From positions 1 through 33,312 of the forward strand of contig CAMZKZ010000042.1 in assembly GCA_947311645.1 (NCBI GenBank): a stretch of DNA of 33,312 nucleotides. Reading direction: 5' to 3'. The notes under the pieces were generated by a model. That model had not been told where the DNA came from and made no database searches. It saw nothing but the letters and a program-made list of their open reading frames with translations. Origin of the DNA: an uncultured Candidatus Altimarinota bacterium (GTDB taxonomy: Bacteria > Patescibacteriota > Gracilibacteria > CAIRYL01). Numbering within the stretch: position 1 is the first letter of the stretch; each line of letters opens with the position of its first letter. This document shows, piece after piece, positions 1 through 8,424 of the stretch. Position numbers and translations under genes: made by a program.

Positions 1-660
1 TACATAATAATTATAGATGAAATAAATCGTGGAAATATTTCTAAAATTTTTGGAGAACTCATAACACTTATTGAAGATTCGAAACGAATGGGAAACGATG
101 AAGCACTAGAAATTACTCTTCCAAATTCATCAGGTGAAAAATTTTCTGTTCCAAATAATTTATATATTTTAGGAACAATGAATACTGCAGATAAAAGTAT
201 AGCACTACTTGATACAGCACTTCGTCGTCGATTTGAATTTGAAGAAATAATGCCAAAACCAGATTTATTATCAGAAGATGTAGAAGGGGTAAATCTTCAG
301 GAGTTACTCATTTCAATAAATAAGAGAATAGAATATTTTTACGATAGAGATCATTCTATTGGACATGCATATTTAATAGATGTTAAAAATTTAAAAGATT
401 TGAAAATAATATTTTCAACAAAAATAATTCCGTTATTACAAGAATATTTTTATGATGATTGGGAAAAGATAAATATAATTTTAGGAAATAATGGATTTAT
501 TATAGAAAAACCGAAATTTACAACAGCTGATATTTTTAATATAACATTACCAGATGAATTTTTGCTTGAAGAAGATAAAAAGTTTTTTACAGTAAGTGCT
601 GTTGAGGCATGGAATGCTGAAAGTTTTATAAAAATTTATAAAAAAAATAGTGAAAAATAA
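1..660 (+). CDS. mcrB: McrB-like AAA+ restriction GTPase subunit, 5'-truncated by the window start
   Basis: The frame is open from base 1: YIIIIDEINRGNISKIFGELITLIEDSKRMGNDEA...NLYILGTMNTADKSIALLDTALRRRFEF. This shows the Walker B (IIDEINRGN), sensor and Arg-finger pattern of McrB. It is followed directly by mcrC. Confidence 0.9.
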   Translation, partial: YIIIIDEINRGNISKIFGELITLIEDSKRMGNDEALEITLPNSSGEKFSVPNNLYILGTMNTADKSIALLDTALRRRFEFEEIMPKPDLLSEDVEGVNLQELLISINKRIEYFYDRDHSIGHAYLIDVKNLKDLKIIFSTKIIPLLQEYFYDDWEKINIILGNNGFIIEKPKFTTADIFNITLPDEFLLEEDKKFFTVSAVEAWNAESFIKIYKKNSEK

Positions 661-1897
661 CTCTATTCAAATTGTCGAATATGGATTTTTACATTGTAAT
701 GATTTGTATCAAGAGGAAACTTCAAAATCAGTGTATGTTAAAGAAAAATTTTTTAATGAATTGAAGCAATTTGTTTTAGAAAATAAGTCGGAAGGTTCTG
801 AATTTTTAAAAATTTCACATAAAAAAAACTATGGTGAAATTTTACACGCTCAACAGTTTGTTGGAGTATTGCAAGCGAAAGATGGAACAACTTTAGAAAT
901 TTTGCCAAAAATTACAGATATTTCAGAAAATGTAGAATATAATAAGAATTTGTTTTTAAAAATGCTAATACATTTAAAAAACTCTACATTTAAAAATTTA
1001 AATTTTGCACATTTAAAATCACAAAAAAATTTTCCATTACTAGAAATTTTTATTACATTGTTTTGTGATGAAATCTCAAATCTTATAAAAAAAGGGATAA
1101 AATCTGCATATAATACAAGGAAAGAGAATAGCTTTTTCTTGAAAGGACAATTACTGTTTAAGCAACAGATTACGAAGAATTTTATTCATAAAGAAAAATT
1201 TTTTATAGAATATGATGAATTTTCACTCGATATACCAGAAAATCAACTATTAAAGTCGGCAATAAATCTGTTGATAAAACAATCAAAATCACAAAAAAAT
1301 ATCTCAAAATTACAAGAATATCTTTTTGTATTTGAAGGTATTACGGAGTCGAAAAATATTGATGTAGATTTCAAAAAAATCAAATCGGCAAGGGGGATGA
1401 AACACTATATTAAACCATTACAATTGGCCGAAATGTTTTTACAGCACAAGTATATTTGTCCCGTAGTTGGTTCTACATTAGCATTTAGCTTACTTTTTGA
1501 TATGAATAAAGTTTTTGAAAATTATGTAGCACATTGCTTAAAAAAATCAGGAAAATATCAGAAGGTAAAAACACAAGTTTCACAAGAATATCTTGTTGCA
1601 TTCCCCAATAATAAATTTACATTACAACCAGATATTCTTCTTATAAATTTTGATAATTCAAAAATTATAGCAGATACGAAATGGAAAAAAATATCAGAAA
1701 TAAAAAATATTTCACAAAGTGATATGTATCAAATGTTTGCATATGTCAAAAAATATAAAGTAGGTAAAATACAGCTTATTTATCCAAAGCATTCAGATTT
1801 AATAGAGAAATTTTGCACAATGTATTTTGATAAAGAGAAAAAACTGAGTGTAGAAATATTATTTTTTGATATAGAAAAAGATGAACTATGCTCATAA
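650..1897 (+). CDS. mcrC: McrC-like 5-methylcytosine restriction system subunit
   Basis: 415 aa with GTG start overlapping the mcrB 3' end. Contains GVLQAKDGTTLEILPKI and a C-terminal nuclease pattern LQPDILL...IIADTKWKKI (PD-(D/E)XK-like), typical of McrC. Confidence 0.88.
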   Translation: MKNNSIQIVEYGFLHCNDLYQEETSKSVYVKEKFFNELKQFVLENKSEGSEFLKISHKKNYGEILHAQQFVGVLQAKDGTTLEILPKITDISENVEYNKNLFLKMLIHLKNSTFKNLNFAHLKSQKNFPLLEIFITLFCDEISNLIKKGIKSAYNTRKENSFFLKGQLLFKQQITKNFIHKEKFFIEYDEFSLDIPENQLLKSAINLLIKQSKSQKNISKLQEYLFVFEGITESKNIDVDFKKIKSARGMKHYIKPLQLAEMFLQHKYICPVVGSTLAFSLLFDMNKVFENYVAHCLKKSGKYQKVKTQVSQEYLVAFPNNKFTLQPDILLINFDNSKIIADTKWKKISEIKNISQSDMYQMFAYVKKYKVGKIQLIYPKHSDLIEKFCTMYFDKEKKLSVEILFFDIEKDELCS

Positions 1898-1907
1898 TAT
1901 AAATTCC

Positions 1908-2816
1908 ATGAAAGCGATTCAAATAATGTCAATTATAAATATTACACCAAATAGTTTTTCTGACGATGGTGTGTACATGAATGAAAAAAAAGTATTGGAA
2001 GATATTTCCAATAATATTGCGTCTGGTGCGGATATAATTGATATTGGGGCAGAAAGTACAGCTCCACATAATTCTGCAATTTCTGAAGAAGAAGAGTGGA
2101 GTAGACTCGAAACACTTCTTCCGAAAATATTTTCATATATTTCTCAGTATAATACACAGGTAGAAAAAAATAATAAAAACAATAAAACAAACAAGTGTAT
2201 TAAAATTTCACTTGATTCGTATAAAGTAGAAATATGGAAAAAATTTCTTTGCAGTGCAGAAGACAATAATTTTGATATAAATGCTATTATTATAAATGAT
2301 GTTTCTGGCTTGCATAGTACTCTTGATTGTAAAAATATCTGTGAAAAAAAAATACATACTATTAAGTATTATGCAGAACGATATGAGGGCTTTCAAGTGT
2401 GTGTAATGTTTGATAAACATAAAACTTCTGAAGTCTTAACACCAGAAAATATTAGCAAAGAAATCATTCTATATTTTACAAAAATTATTCATATATTTTC
2501 TGAAAATAATATCAATAAAAAACACCTTATTATAGATACAGGAATGGGTGGGTTTTTATCAAAAAATGCAGAAGTTTCTTTTTCTGTACTTAGAAATTTA
2601 CACGATGTGCGGCGTTTCGCAGATGAAAATAATATTGCAGATATTCTCGTTGGGACATCGCGAAAAACATTTCTTGCTCCAGAAAAATTACCAAAAGATA
2701 GAGTGAAAGAGTCTGTTTCATCAAGTATTCAATGTGTAAAAAATGGTGCGAATATTATTCGAATTCATGATACAAAAGAGGTAGTGCTTGGTATGAAAAA
2801 AGAGTGTATAGTGTAG
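1908..2816 (+). CDS. folP: Dihydropteroate synthase (FolP)
   Basis: Motifs IMSIINITPNSFSDDG, DIIDIGAESTAP, ISLDSYK, INDVSG, IDTGMGGFL, VGTSRKTFL, NGANIIRIHD. The ORF is open from 1881, overlapping mcrC; the likely start is ATG 1908. Confidence 0.88.
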   Translation: MKAIQIMSIINITPNSFSDDGVYMNEKKVLEDISNNIASGADIIDIGAESTAPHNSAISEEEEWSRLETLLPKIFSYISQYNTQVEKNNKNNKTNKCIKISLDSYKVEIWKKFLCSAEDNNFDINAIIINDVSGLHSTLDCKNICEKKIHTIKYYAERYEGFQVCVMFDKHKTSEVLTPENISKEIILYFTKIIHIFSENNINKKHLIIDTGMGGFLSKNAEVSFSVLRNLHDVRRFADENNIADILVGTSRKTFLAPEKLPKDRVKESVSSSIQCVKNGANIIRIHDTKEVVLGMKKECIV

Positions 2817-2829
2817 TATAACTAATAAT

Positions 2830-3654
2830 ATGAAAATAATTTCTTGGAATGTAAATGGGATTCGTGCAGTTCATAAAAAAAAAGAATTGGAAGGGTGTTT
2901 ACAAAAGTATCAGCCAGATATTTTTTGTATGCAAGAAACAAAATGCAAGGAAAATCAAATTACCAATATTATTGAGGAATTTTCAGAATTTATTCAATTT
3001 TATACAGAAGCAGAAAAAGCTGGGTATTCAGGAACTTCTATTTGGGTATCGAAAAGTTTTTTAGAAGCTAATGCAATAGAGAAAGACGATATAACATTTG
3101 TGTCTGGTATGTCTCCGTTTTATGAAGATAACGAAGGGCGAATATCACGGATAGATTTTATAAGCAATAAAAAAGAGTATTCTGTGCTTACCGTCTACTT
3201 TCCAAATGGTGGGAAAAGTGAGGAAGCATGGAATCAAAAACTTGTATTTTATAGAAAGTTTTTAGAATATGTGCAGTATTTAGAAGCAAGCAAAAGCGAA
3301 GGAGGGTGTGAAAAAACTGTTATTTTTTCGGGAGATGTAAATGTGTGTCATGAGGAAATAGATATTGCGCGTCCAAAGCAAAATGATGGGAAAATAGGGT
3401 TTCATCCTTTGGAACGACAAGAGATTACAAAATGGGTAGACGCAGGGTTTAAAGATGTATGGAGAGAAAAAAATGCAACACAGGTAGGGCAATATTCATG
3501 GTGGAGTTATAGAGGTGGAGCAAGAGCACGAAATGTTGGATGGAGGATTGATTATTTTTTTGTTCCGCAATATTTATTGGAATCGGTGTGCACTATAGAA
3601 TATCTTAATGAGCAAGTCGGTTCTGATCATTGTCCTATTTTATTAGAAATATAA
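2830..3654 (+). CDS. xth: Exodeoxyribonuclease III / AP endonuclease
   Basis: MKIISWNVNGIRAVHKK...DIFCMQETKCKENQ...FSGDVNVCHEEIDIARPK...WWSYRGGARARNVGWRIDYFFV...GSDHCPILLEI, the EEP-family ExoIII signature. Confidence 0.95.
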   Translation: MKIISWNVNGIRAVHKKKELEGCLQKYQPDIFCMQETKCKENQITNIIEEFSEFIQFYTEAEKAGYSGTSIWVSKSFLEANAIEKDDITFVSGMSPFYEDNEGRISRIDFISNKKEYSVLTVYFPNGGKSEEAWNQKLVFYRKFLEYVQYLEASKSEGGCEKTVIFSGDVNVCHEEIDIARPKQNDGKIGFHPLERQEITKWVDAGFKDVWREKNATQVGQYSWWSYRGGARARNVGWRIDYFFVPQYLLESVCTIEYLNEQVGSDHCPILLEI

Positions 3655-3726
3655 ATTATTTTTTGCTAGAGTGTGTGTAAAAGAGAAAAATTTAAATTTT
3701 GAAATAGTAAATATATATTGAAGCAT

Positions 3727-5829
3727 ATGTCTGAAGAATTAAAAAATAGTGTAAAAGAAAAAGTTCAAAATAACGCTGAGAGTACAACTGAGAGTGAAAA
3801 TCACGATAAAAGAGGGGAGAAAGGGGAAGATGTGTCTAAAAATGCTGTTGTTTTAACAGAGGAAGAAAAAAAAAGATTGAAAGAAGAGGCAAAAGAAATT
3901 TTAGAAAAAAGTTCATCTGGATGTGTCTTGGAAGAGAAGCTGAAATTGAATGATAAAAATAAGAATATATATTCAAAAATAAAAAGTTTTTTTACCTTTG
4001 AACAATTTGAGTTTTTAGAGCAATCAGATAAAAAGAAAGAAGAAATTGCATTGCTTATTAAAGCGCAAAACAATCCAGATAAATTGTATTGGATGGAAAT
4101 TTTACTTTCTACTCTTATTGCAACCTTTGGTCTTTTGCAAAATTCTGTTGCGGTAATTATTGGGGCAATGCTTATTGCTCCGCTTATTCGACCGATGCAA
4201 GGAATGAGTTTTGCTATGGCAAGAGGACAGTCGCGTTTTTTTTGGAAAACAACTTCATTACTTTTTAAAAGTGTAGTTATTTCTATTATCGTATCATTTT
4301 TGTTTGCATTGTTGATTCCGCTAAAAATAGAGCAACCGGAAATATTAGCACGAACATCTCCAAATATTCTTGATTTATTTATTGCAATTTTCTCAGCAAT
4401 TATTGCGCTTCTTTCTCTTGGGTATGAACGGCTTTCTGCGAGTGTTGCTGGGGTTGCAATGGCAGCGAGTTTGATGCCACCTTTGGCGGTTGTGGGAATA
4501 GAGCTTTCTTTGGGAAATCCTATGGCAGCATGGGGAAGTTTTCTTTTATTTTTTGTCAATTTTCTCGCTATTTTATTAGTAGGGGTTGTGGTTTTGTTGG
4601 CATATGGTTTTACTCCAACACAAGAATTAAAAAAACAGGTTTCTGTACGAAAGATTTTAACATTATTAGTAATTATTTTGTTTACTTCAATTCCGTTGTA
4701 TTCTTCGCTTTCTACTATTTCTGATAAAATTGAAGTAGAAAGAGCATCAAAAGAATTACTCGAACAACTTATTCCAGAGAAAATTCAAGATGCAAAATTG
4801 AAAGGATTGAAAGTTTTAGAAGTTACAGAAGAATCAATTAAGATGGTTGGGGAATTGCAGGTTCCAGAAAATATTAAAATTTTTAATTCAACGAAAATAG
4901 CAATTATTTCAGATCTTGAATCGCATTTTAATAAAGAAGTTATTATTGATTTTGAAACAATTCGTACTGCAAATTTTAGTTCTCCAGATGTATTACATAA
5001 GCTAAAAAAAGAAATTATTGATGTGTTTACAGTATATCTTTCTGAAGTAGCACCAAATTTTACGCTCTTGCAGGTATCAGCAGAAGAAGTGGATGAAAGT
5101 GTATGGAAAATTATCGCAGTGGTAAGTGTGCCAGATGGGGAGTTTTTAACAGATGAAATACAGAAATTATTTGAACAAAAATTTGTAGAACAGTTTGATA
5201 AAAGCATAACATTTAAATGGGTTACGGTTGCGGGAAGTCCACGAAAAGAAAACACAAAACCGCTTACGACTGTGCAAATTGTGCAAGCTGATATTATGAA
5301 GCAAATTCAAGAATTTCTTTCTCGACCAGATATGAAAGGAATAAAACTTGAAAATATTGTAATAGATATTGATGTGGCTGGGGAAGATGCACGCCTTGAA
5401 AATATATATGTATCGGCACGAGTATTGTATGAGGTAGAAATGAAGGATGAATCTCCTCGGGAAAATGATGATATTAGAGATGTTTTATCGGAGTTATGGA
5501 GGGTGTCTTCTGATGTTTCAACGCAAGAAATAAAGAAGGTAAACGATGGAAAGGTGGGTTCTGATGAAAGCAGTATTCGAGAATATTTTACGGAAGATTT
5601 TGTACAAATGATGCAGTCTTTACCGTATGAGAATATCCATCTGAATCTTGAATATATTCCGTATTCGGTGCAGGTTATAGATGTATCGCAAGTAGATAAA
5701 GAAGCAGATAAAGATAAAGATAAAGAGGTGATAACTTTAAAAGAACAAGAACAAGCGGATGAGGTAGTGAATGATAAGCAGAAAGGGAGTTTGTCGTTAG
5801 GGGGTATTACTGATAGTGTAGAGCAATAG
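3727..5829 (+). CDS. DUF389 family multi-pass membrane protein with long C-terminal soluble region
   Basis: YWMEILLSTLIATFGLLQNSVAVIIGAMLIAPLIRPMQGMSFAMARG and following hydrophobic helices match the DUF389 core. ORF track start is TTG 3718; ATG 3727 is preferred. Confidence 0.85.
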   Translation: MSEELKNSVKEKVQNNAESTTESENHDKRGEKGEDVSKNAVVLTEEEKKRLKEEAKEILEKSSSGCVLEEKLKLNDKNKNIYSKIKSFFTFEQFEFLEQSDKKKEEIALLIKAQNNPDKLYWMEILLSTLIATFGLLQNSVAVIIGAMLIAPLIRPMQGMSFAMARGQSRFFWKTTSLLFKSVVISIIVSFLFALLIPLKIEQPEILARTSPNILDLFIAIFSAIIALLSLGYERLSASVAGVAMAASLMPPLAVVGIELSLGNPMAAWGSFLLFFVNFLAILLVGVVVLLAYGFTPTQELKKQVSVRKILTLLVIILFTSIPLYSSLSTISDKIEVERASKELLEQLIPEKIQDAKLKGLKVLEVTEESIKMVGELQVPENIKIFNSTKIAIISDLESHFNKEVIIDFETIRTANFSSPDVLHKLKKEIIDVFTVYLSEVAPNFTLLQVSAEEVDESVWKIIAVVSVPDGEFLTDEIQKLFEQKFVEQFDKSITFKWVTVAGSPRKENTKPLTTVQIVQADIMKQIQEFLSRPDMKGIKLENIVIDIDVAGEDARLENIYVSARVLYEVEMKDESPRENDDIRDVLSELWRVSSDVSTQEIKKVNDGKVGSDESSIREYFTEDFVQMMQSLPYENIHLNLEYIPYSVQVIDVSQVDKEADKDKDKEVITLKEQEQADEVVNDKQKGSLSLGGITDSVEQ

Positions 5830-5857
5830 AAGAAATAATATTATATAAAAAAATACA

Positions 5858-6991
5858 ATGTTTTCAAAATATTTAGAAGAAACGGGGCAGAAAAAATTTA
5901 GAATCACTCAGGTAAATCAAGCAATTTTTAGAGATTTAGTATCAAGTTTTTCTGAAATAACTACCTTGTCTGAACAGTTGCGAGAAGATTTAGAAAAAAA
6001 TCAAAAATTTTCTGTTTTAAAAAAAACAAAGCATGTAAAAAGTAAGGATACAGAAAAAATTCTTTTTCAAACAGAAGATGGGAAGTTTATAGAATCTGTT
6101 TTAATGCGACATAAGGGGCGAAAAACAGTGTGTATTTCATCGCAAATTGGGTGCCCTGCAGGGTGCGTGTTTTGTGCAACTGGAAAAATGGGGATTATTC
6201 GAAATTTGACTGATAGAGAAATTTATGAACAAGTATTGTATTGGAATAGGGTGTTAAAAGATGAATATATTGCAGAGTGTGAAGATCGTGGAGAAGATCC
6301 AAAATGGAATGGAAAAAATCCTCCACATGAAGCACGAGTTCGAAATATTGTTTTTATGGGAATGGGAGAGCCAATGTTTAATTATGAAAATGTTATTTCT
6401 GCAATTAAATTTTTAAACGACGATAAAAAATTTGGAATTGGGGTTCGGCATATTACTCTTTCGACAGTGGGGATTGTTCCAGGAATTGAAAAGTTATTAG
6501 AAGAAGGGTTGCTTATAAATCTTGCATTTTCATTGCATGCTGCAACAAATGAGTTACGAGATAAATTGGTTCCAATGAATAAAACATATAATTTAGATGT
6601 GTTGATGCCTGTTTTAGATAGATATACAAAAAAAACAGGACGACGAATTTTTTATGAATATGTTGTATTAAAGGGGAAAAATGATAGACCTCAAGATGCT
6701 CATGATTTAGGAAAATTGTTACAGCACAGAATGGCGCATTTAAATTTTATTCCTTATAATGTAAATCCTGAATGTGGAGATGATTTAATTACTCCAGATG
6801 AGCCAGAAATGCGTATTATGCAAAATATTCTATTGAATGAATATGATGTTCCTTCTACTATTAGAATGACGATGGGAGATGATGTGGATGCAGCATGTGG
6901 ACAATTGGCGAATAAAGAAGATAAACCAGAAAATAAGGATAAAATTGTAAGTATTGTAGAGGGGAATTTTGAGCCAACAGGGCAAGCATAA
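5858..6991 (+). CDS. rlmN: 23S rRNA (adenine2503-C2)-methyltransferase RlmN, radical SAM
   Basis: CISSQIGCPAGCVFCATGKMG (CxxxCxxC), NIVFMGMGEPMFNYENV, HITLSTVGIVPGI, FIPYNVNP, MGDDVDAACGQLA. Confidence 0.97.
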   Translation: MFSKYLEETGQKKFRITQVNQAIFRDLVSSFSEITTLSEQLREDLEKNQKFSVLKKTKHVKSKDTEKILFQTEDGKFIESVLMRHKGRKTVCISSQIGCPAGCVFCATGKMGIIRNLTDREIYEQVLYWNRVLKDEYIAECEDRGEDPKWNGKNPPHEARVRNIVFMGMGEPMFNYENVISAIKFLNDDKKFGIGVRHITLSTVGIVPGIEKLLEEGLLINLAFSLHAATNELRDKLVPMNKTYNLDVLMPVLDRYTKKTGRRIFYEYVVLKGKNDRPQDAHDLGKLLQHRMAHLNFIPYNVNPECGDDLITPDEPEMRIMQNILLNEYDVPSTIRMTMGDDVDAACGQLANKEDKPENKDKIVSIVEGNFEPTGQA

Positions 6992-7043
6992 AAAATATAC
7001 AAATATTATCTTGTCAGAAAAAATAATCTTTGTAATACTGTTT

Positions 7044-7065
7044 CATGCAAAAAATATTTTGCATG
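7044..7065. repeat. Perfect 9-bp inverted repeat (CATGCAAAA-aata-TTTTGCATG) just upstream of tRNA-His
   Basis: Read directly: catgcaaaa aata ttttgcatg. There is no following T-tract. Confidence 0.8.
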
Positions 7066-7069
7066 GTAT

Positions 7070-7147
7070 GGCGATTGTAGCTCAGTTGGTTAGAGCATCG
7101 GGTTGTGATTCCGAGGGTCGAGGGTTCGAACCCCTTCATTCGCCCCA
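7070..7147 (+). tRNA. tRNA-His (anticodon GTG), CCA encoded
   Basis: ggcgattg ta gctc agttggtta gagc a tcggg ttGTGat tccga gggtc gaggg ttcgaac ccctt cattcgcc cca. Cloverleaf with G-1:C73 typical of tRNA-His. Confidence 0.95.
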
Positions 7148-7157
7148 GAATTTTTTT

Positions 7158-7192
7158 AAAAAAAACAAATAATGTATTTATTTGTTTTTTTT
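7158..7192 (+). terminator. Hairpin with T-run after tRNA-His
   Basis: aaaaaaaacaaata / tatttgtttttttt, stem about 14 bp, loop atgtatt. Confidence 0.75.
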
Positions 7193-7257
7193 TAATTATT
7201 TTGTTTTGTGTGTTTTGTATGATACTATTTGTTGTAAGTAATATTTTATAAAAATAT

Positions 7258-7563
7258 ATGGGGGAATATAATAATGGTGAAGATTGGGATAATATGGAAT
7301 GGGATGAGGAATTAGGAGATTTTGTATGTAAACAAAAGGAGGAAGAAATTGCTATTGTGACAAAAGATTCAAATGGTGTGGTATTGGAAACAGGTGATAC
7401 TGTTATTTTAACACGAGATTTAGATGTAAAAGGCGTGGCAATATCTATGAAAAGAGGGGATAAATTGAAAAAAATTCGAACAGGTGATGATCCAGAATTG
7501 ATTGAATGTAAAATTGGAAAAAAAGGGGTGTATATCAAAACATGTTTTGTAAAAAAGGTATAA
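7258..7563 (+). CDS. PhnA/YjdM C-terminal-domain-like small protein lacking the N-terminal zinc ribbon
   Basis: 101 aa: KDSNGVVLETGDTVILTRDLDVKGVAISMKRGDKLKKIRTGDDPELIECKIGKKGVYIKTCFVKKV resembles the PhnA domain (DSNG..L.DGD.V...DLKVKG....KG.KVK.IRL...IDCKI...G...LK..FVKK). Confidence 0.75.
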   Translation: MGEYNNGEDWDNMEWDEELGDFVCKQKEEEIAIVTKDSNGVVLETGDTVILTRDLDVKGVAISMKRGDKLKKIRTGDDPELIECKIGKKGVYIKTCFVKKV

Positions 7564-7585
7564 ATTCTAAATTTTAAGGGGAAAA

Positions 7586-8266
7586 ATGAAACACATACTT
7601 TCTTTTGTAGAGCTTGAAAAAGAATTGCAAAAAAGATTTTGTATTCCATATGAATGGGGTGGAAAAAAGCAAAATAATAGAGATGATAAAAGGAGTAATT
7701 TTATATATAAAGCTCCTTTTTTTGTATATGTGCAACACATGATAGCGAAAAATGAATGTGAAGATATTGCTTCATATACAATGAATAGGTGGTATAATTT
7801 TTGGTCAGCAAAAGCAGTAGAGTCGATTTTTACTAAAAATAATTATATTACAGCGAATAAAAATACAAAAAGTAAAACGGTTGATTTTACTTTTTATGAT
7901 ATAGAAACAAAGCAGTATATAGGTTTTGATCATAAAACTACTGTGTTGCCGAGATATTTTTGGAAAAAAATACATGATTTTTTAGAGACGAATAGTGTGA
8001 AAAATCTTCATGTATTTGATGAGGAGCTTGTTGGATGGTTGTATGAAAATCAGAGTCAGCAACAGCGAAAACATTGGAAGAATAGATTTTTTGTTGTGTT
8101 GATAGATAAGAAAAAGAATGAGCACTGGAAAATAAAATCTGAGCTTTTATTTTTGCATGAAAATATTTCTCATTATTTACAAAATTTTTCTTTGAAAAAG
8201 TGTGTGAAATTTATTCATGAGAAAAATCAAGTGTATGCATCGATAATTTGGATTGTAAAAGACTGA
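7586..8266 (+). CDS. Conserved hypothetical protein, putative PD-(D/E)XK nuclease fold
   Basis: 226 aa preceded by an SD-like aagggg. Contains NRWYNFWSAKAVESIF...KTVDFTFYDIETKQYIGFDHKTTVLP, consistent with D-Xn-DxK catalytic spacing. Family assignment is from pattern recognition only. Confidence 0.5.
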   Translation: MKHILSFVELEKELQKRFCIPYEWGGKKQNNRDDKRSNFIYKAPFFVYVQHMIAKNECEDIASYTMNRWYNFWSAKAVESIFTKNNYITANKNTKSKTVDFTFYDIETKQYIGFDHKTTVLPRYFWKKIHDFLETNSVKNLHVFDEELVGWLYENQSQQQRKHWKNRFFVVLIDKKKNEHWKIKSELLFLHENISHYLQNFSLKKCVKFIHEKNQVYASIIWIVKD

Positions 8267-8294
8267 TTAATAGTTTTTAGTGTATATATTAGTC

Positions 8295-8322
8295 TTGTTT
8301 TTTGTTGGTAAAAAAGTATAAT
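8295..8322 (+). promoter_or_regulatory. Putative sigma70-type promoter for rpoB (TTGTTT-16-TATAAT)
   Basis: TTGTTT at 8295-8300, TATAAT at 8317-8322, spacer 16. This would leave a leader of about 95 nt before the rpoB ATG. Confidence 0.55.
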
Positions 8323-8424
8323 AGGTCTACATTATATCCATTCTTTTCTGTTTTGATTGAGTAACGAAAGAAAAAGAAGGCATTTTTATAGTGTTTTTCT
8401 TATTTTTTTATACATTTTTACAGT

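Noticed and set aside
3801-4559. 252-aa minus-strand ORF antisense to the DUF389 gene
   Set aside because: Translation is Ser/Ile/Phe-rich without a recognisable domain, and the plus-strand ORF is a clear protein family.
5695-5730. GATAAA hexanucleotide repeat near the DUF389 gene 3' end
   Set aside because: Only about three in-frame units encoding a K/D-rich linker; hexamer changes would keep the frame, so no switch is expected.
6969-7649. ORFs 6969-7172 (+) and 7014-7649 (-) across the tRNA-His region
   Set aside because: They run through tRNA-His and the adjacent terminator or oppose the PhnA-like gene; MVAQLVRASGCDSEGRGFEPLHSPQ-type peptides are typical translated tRNA artefacts.
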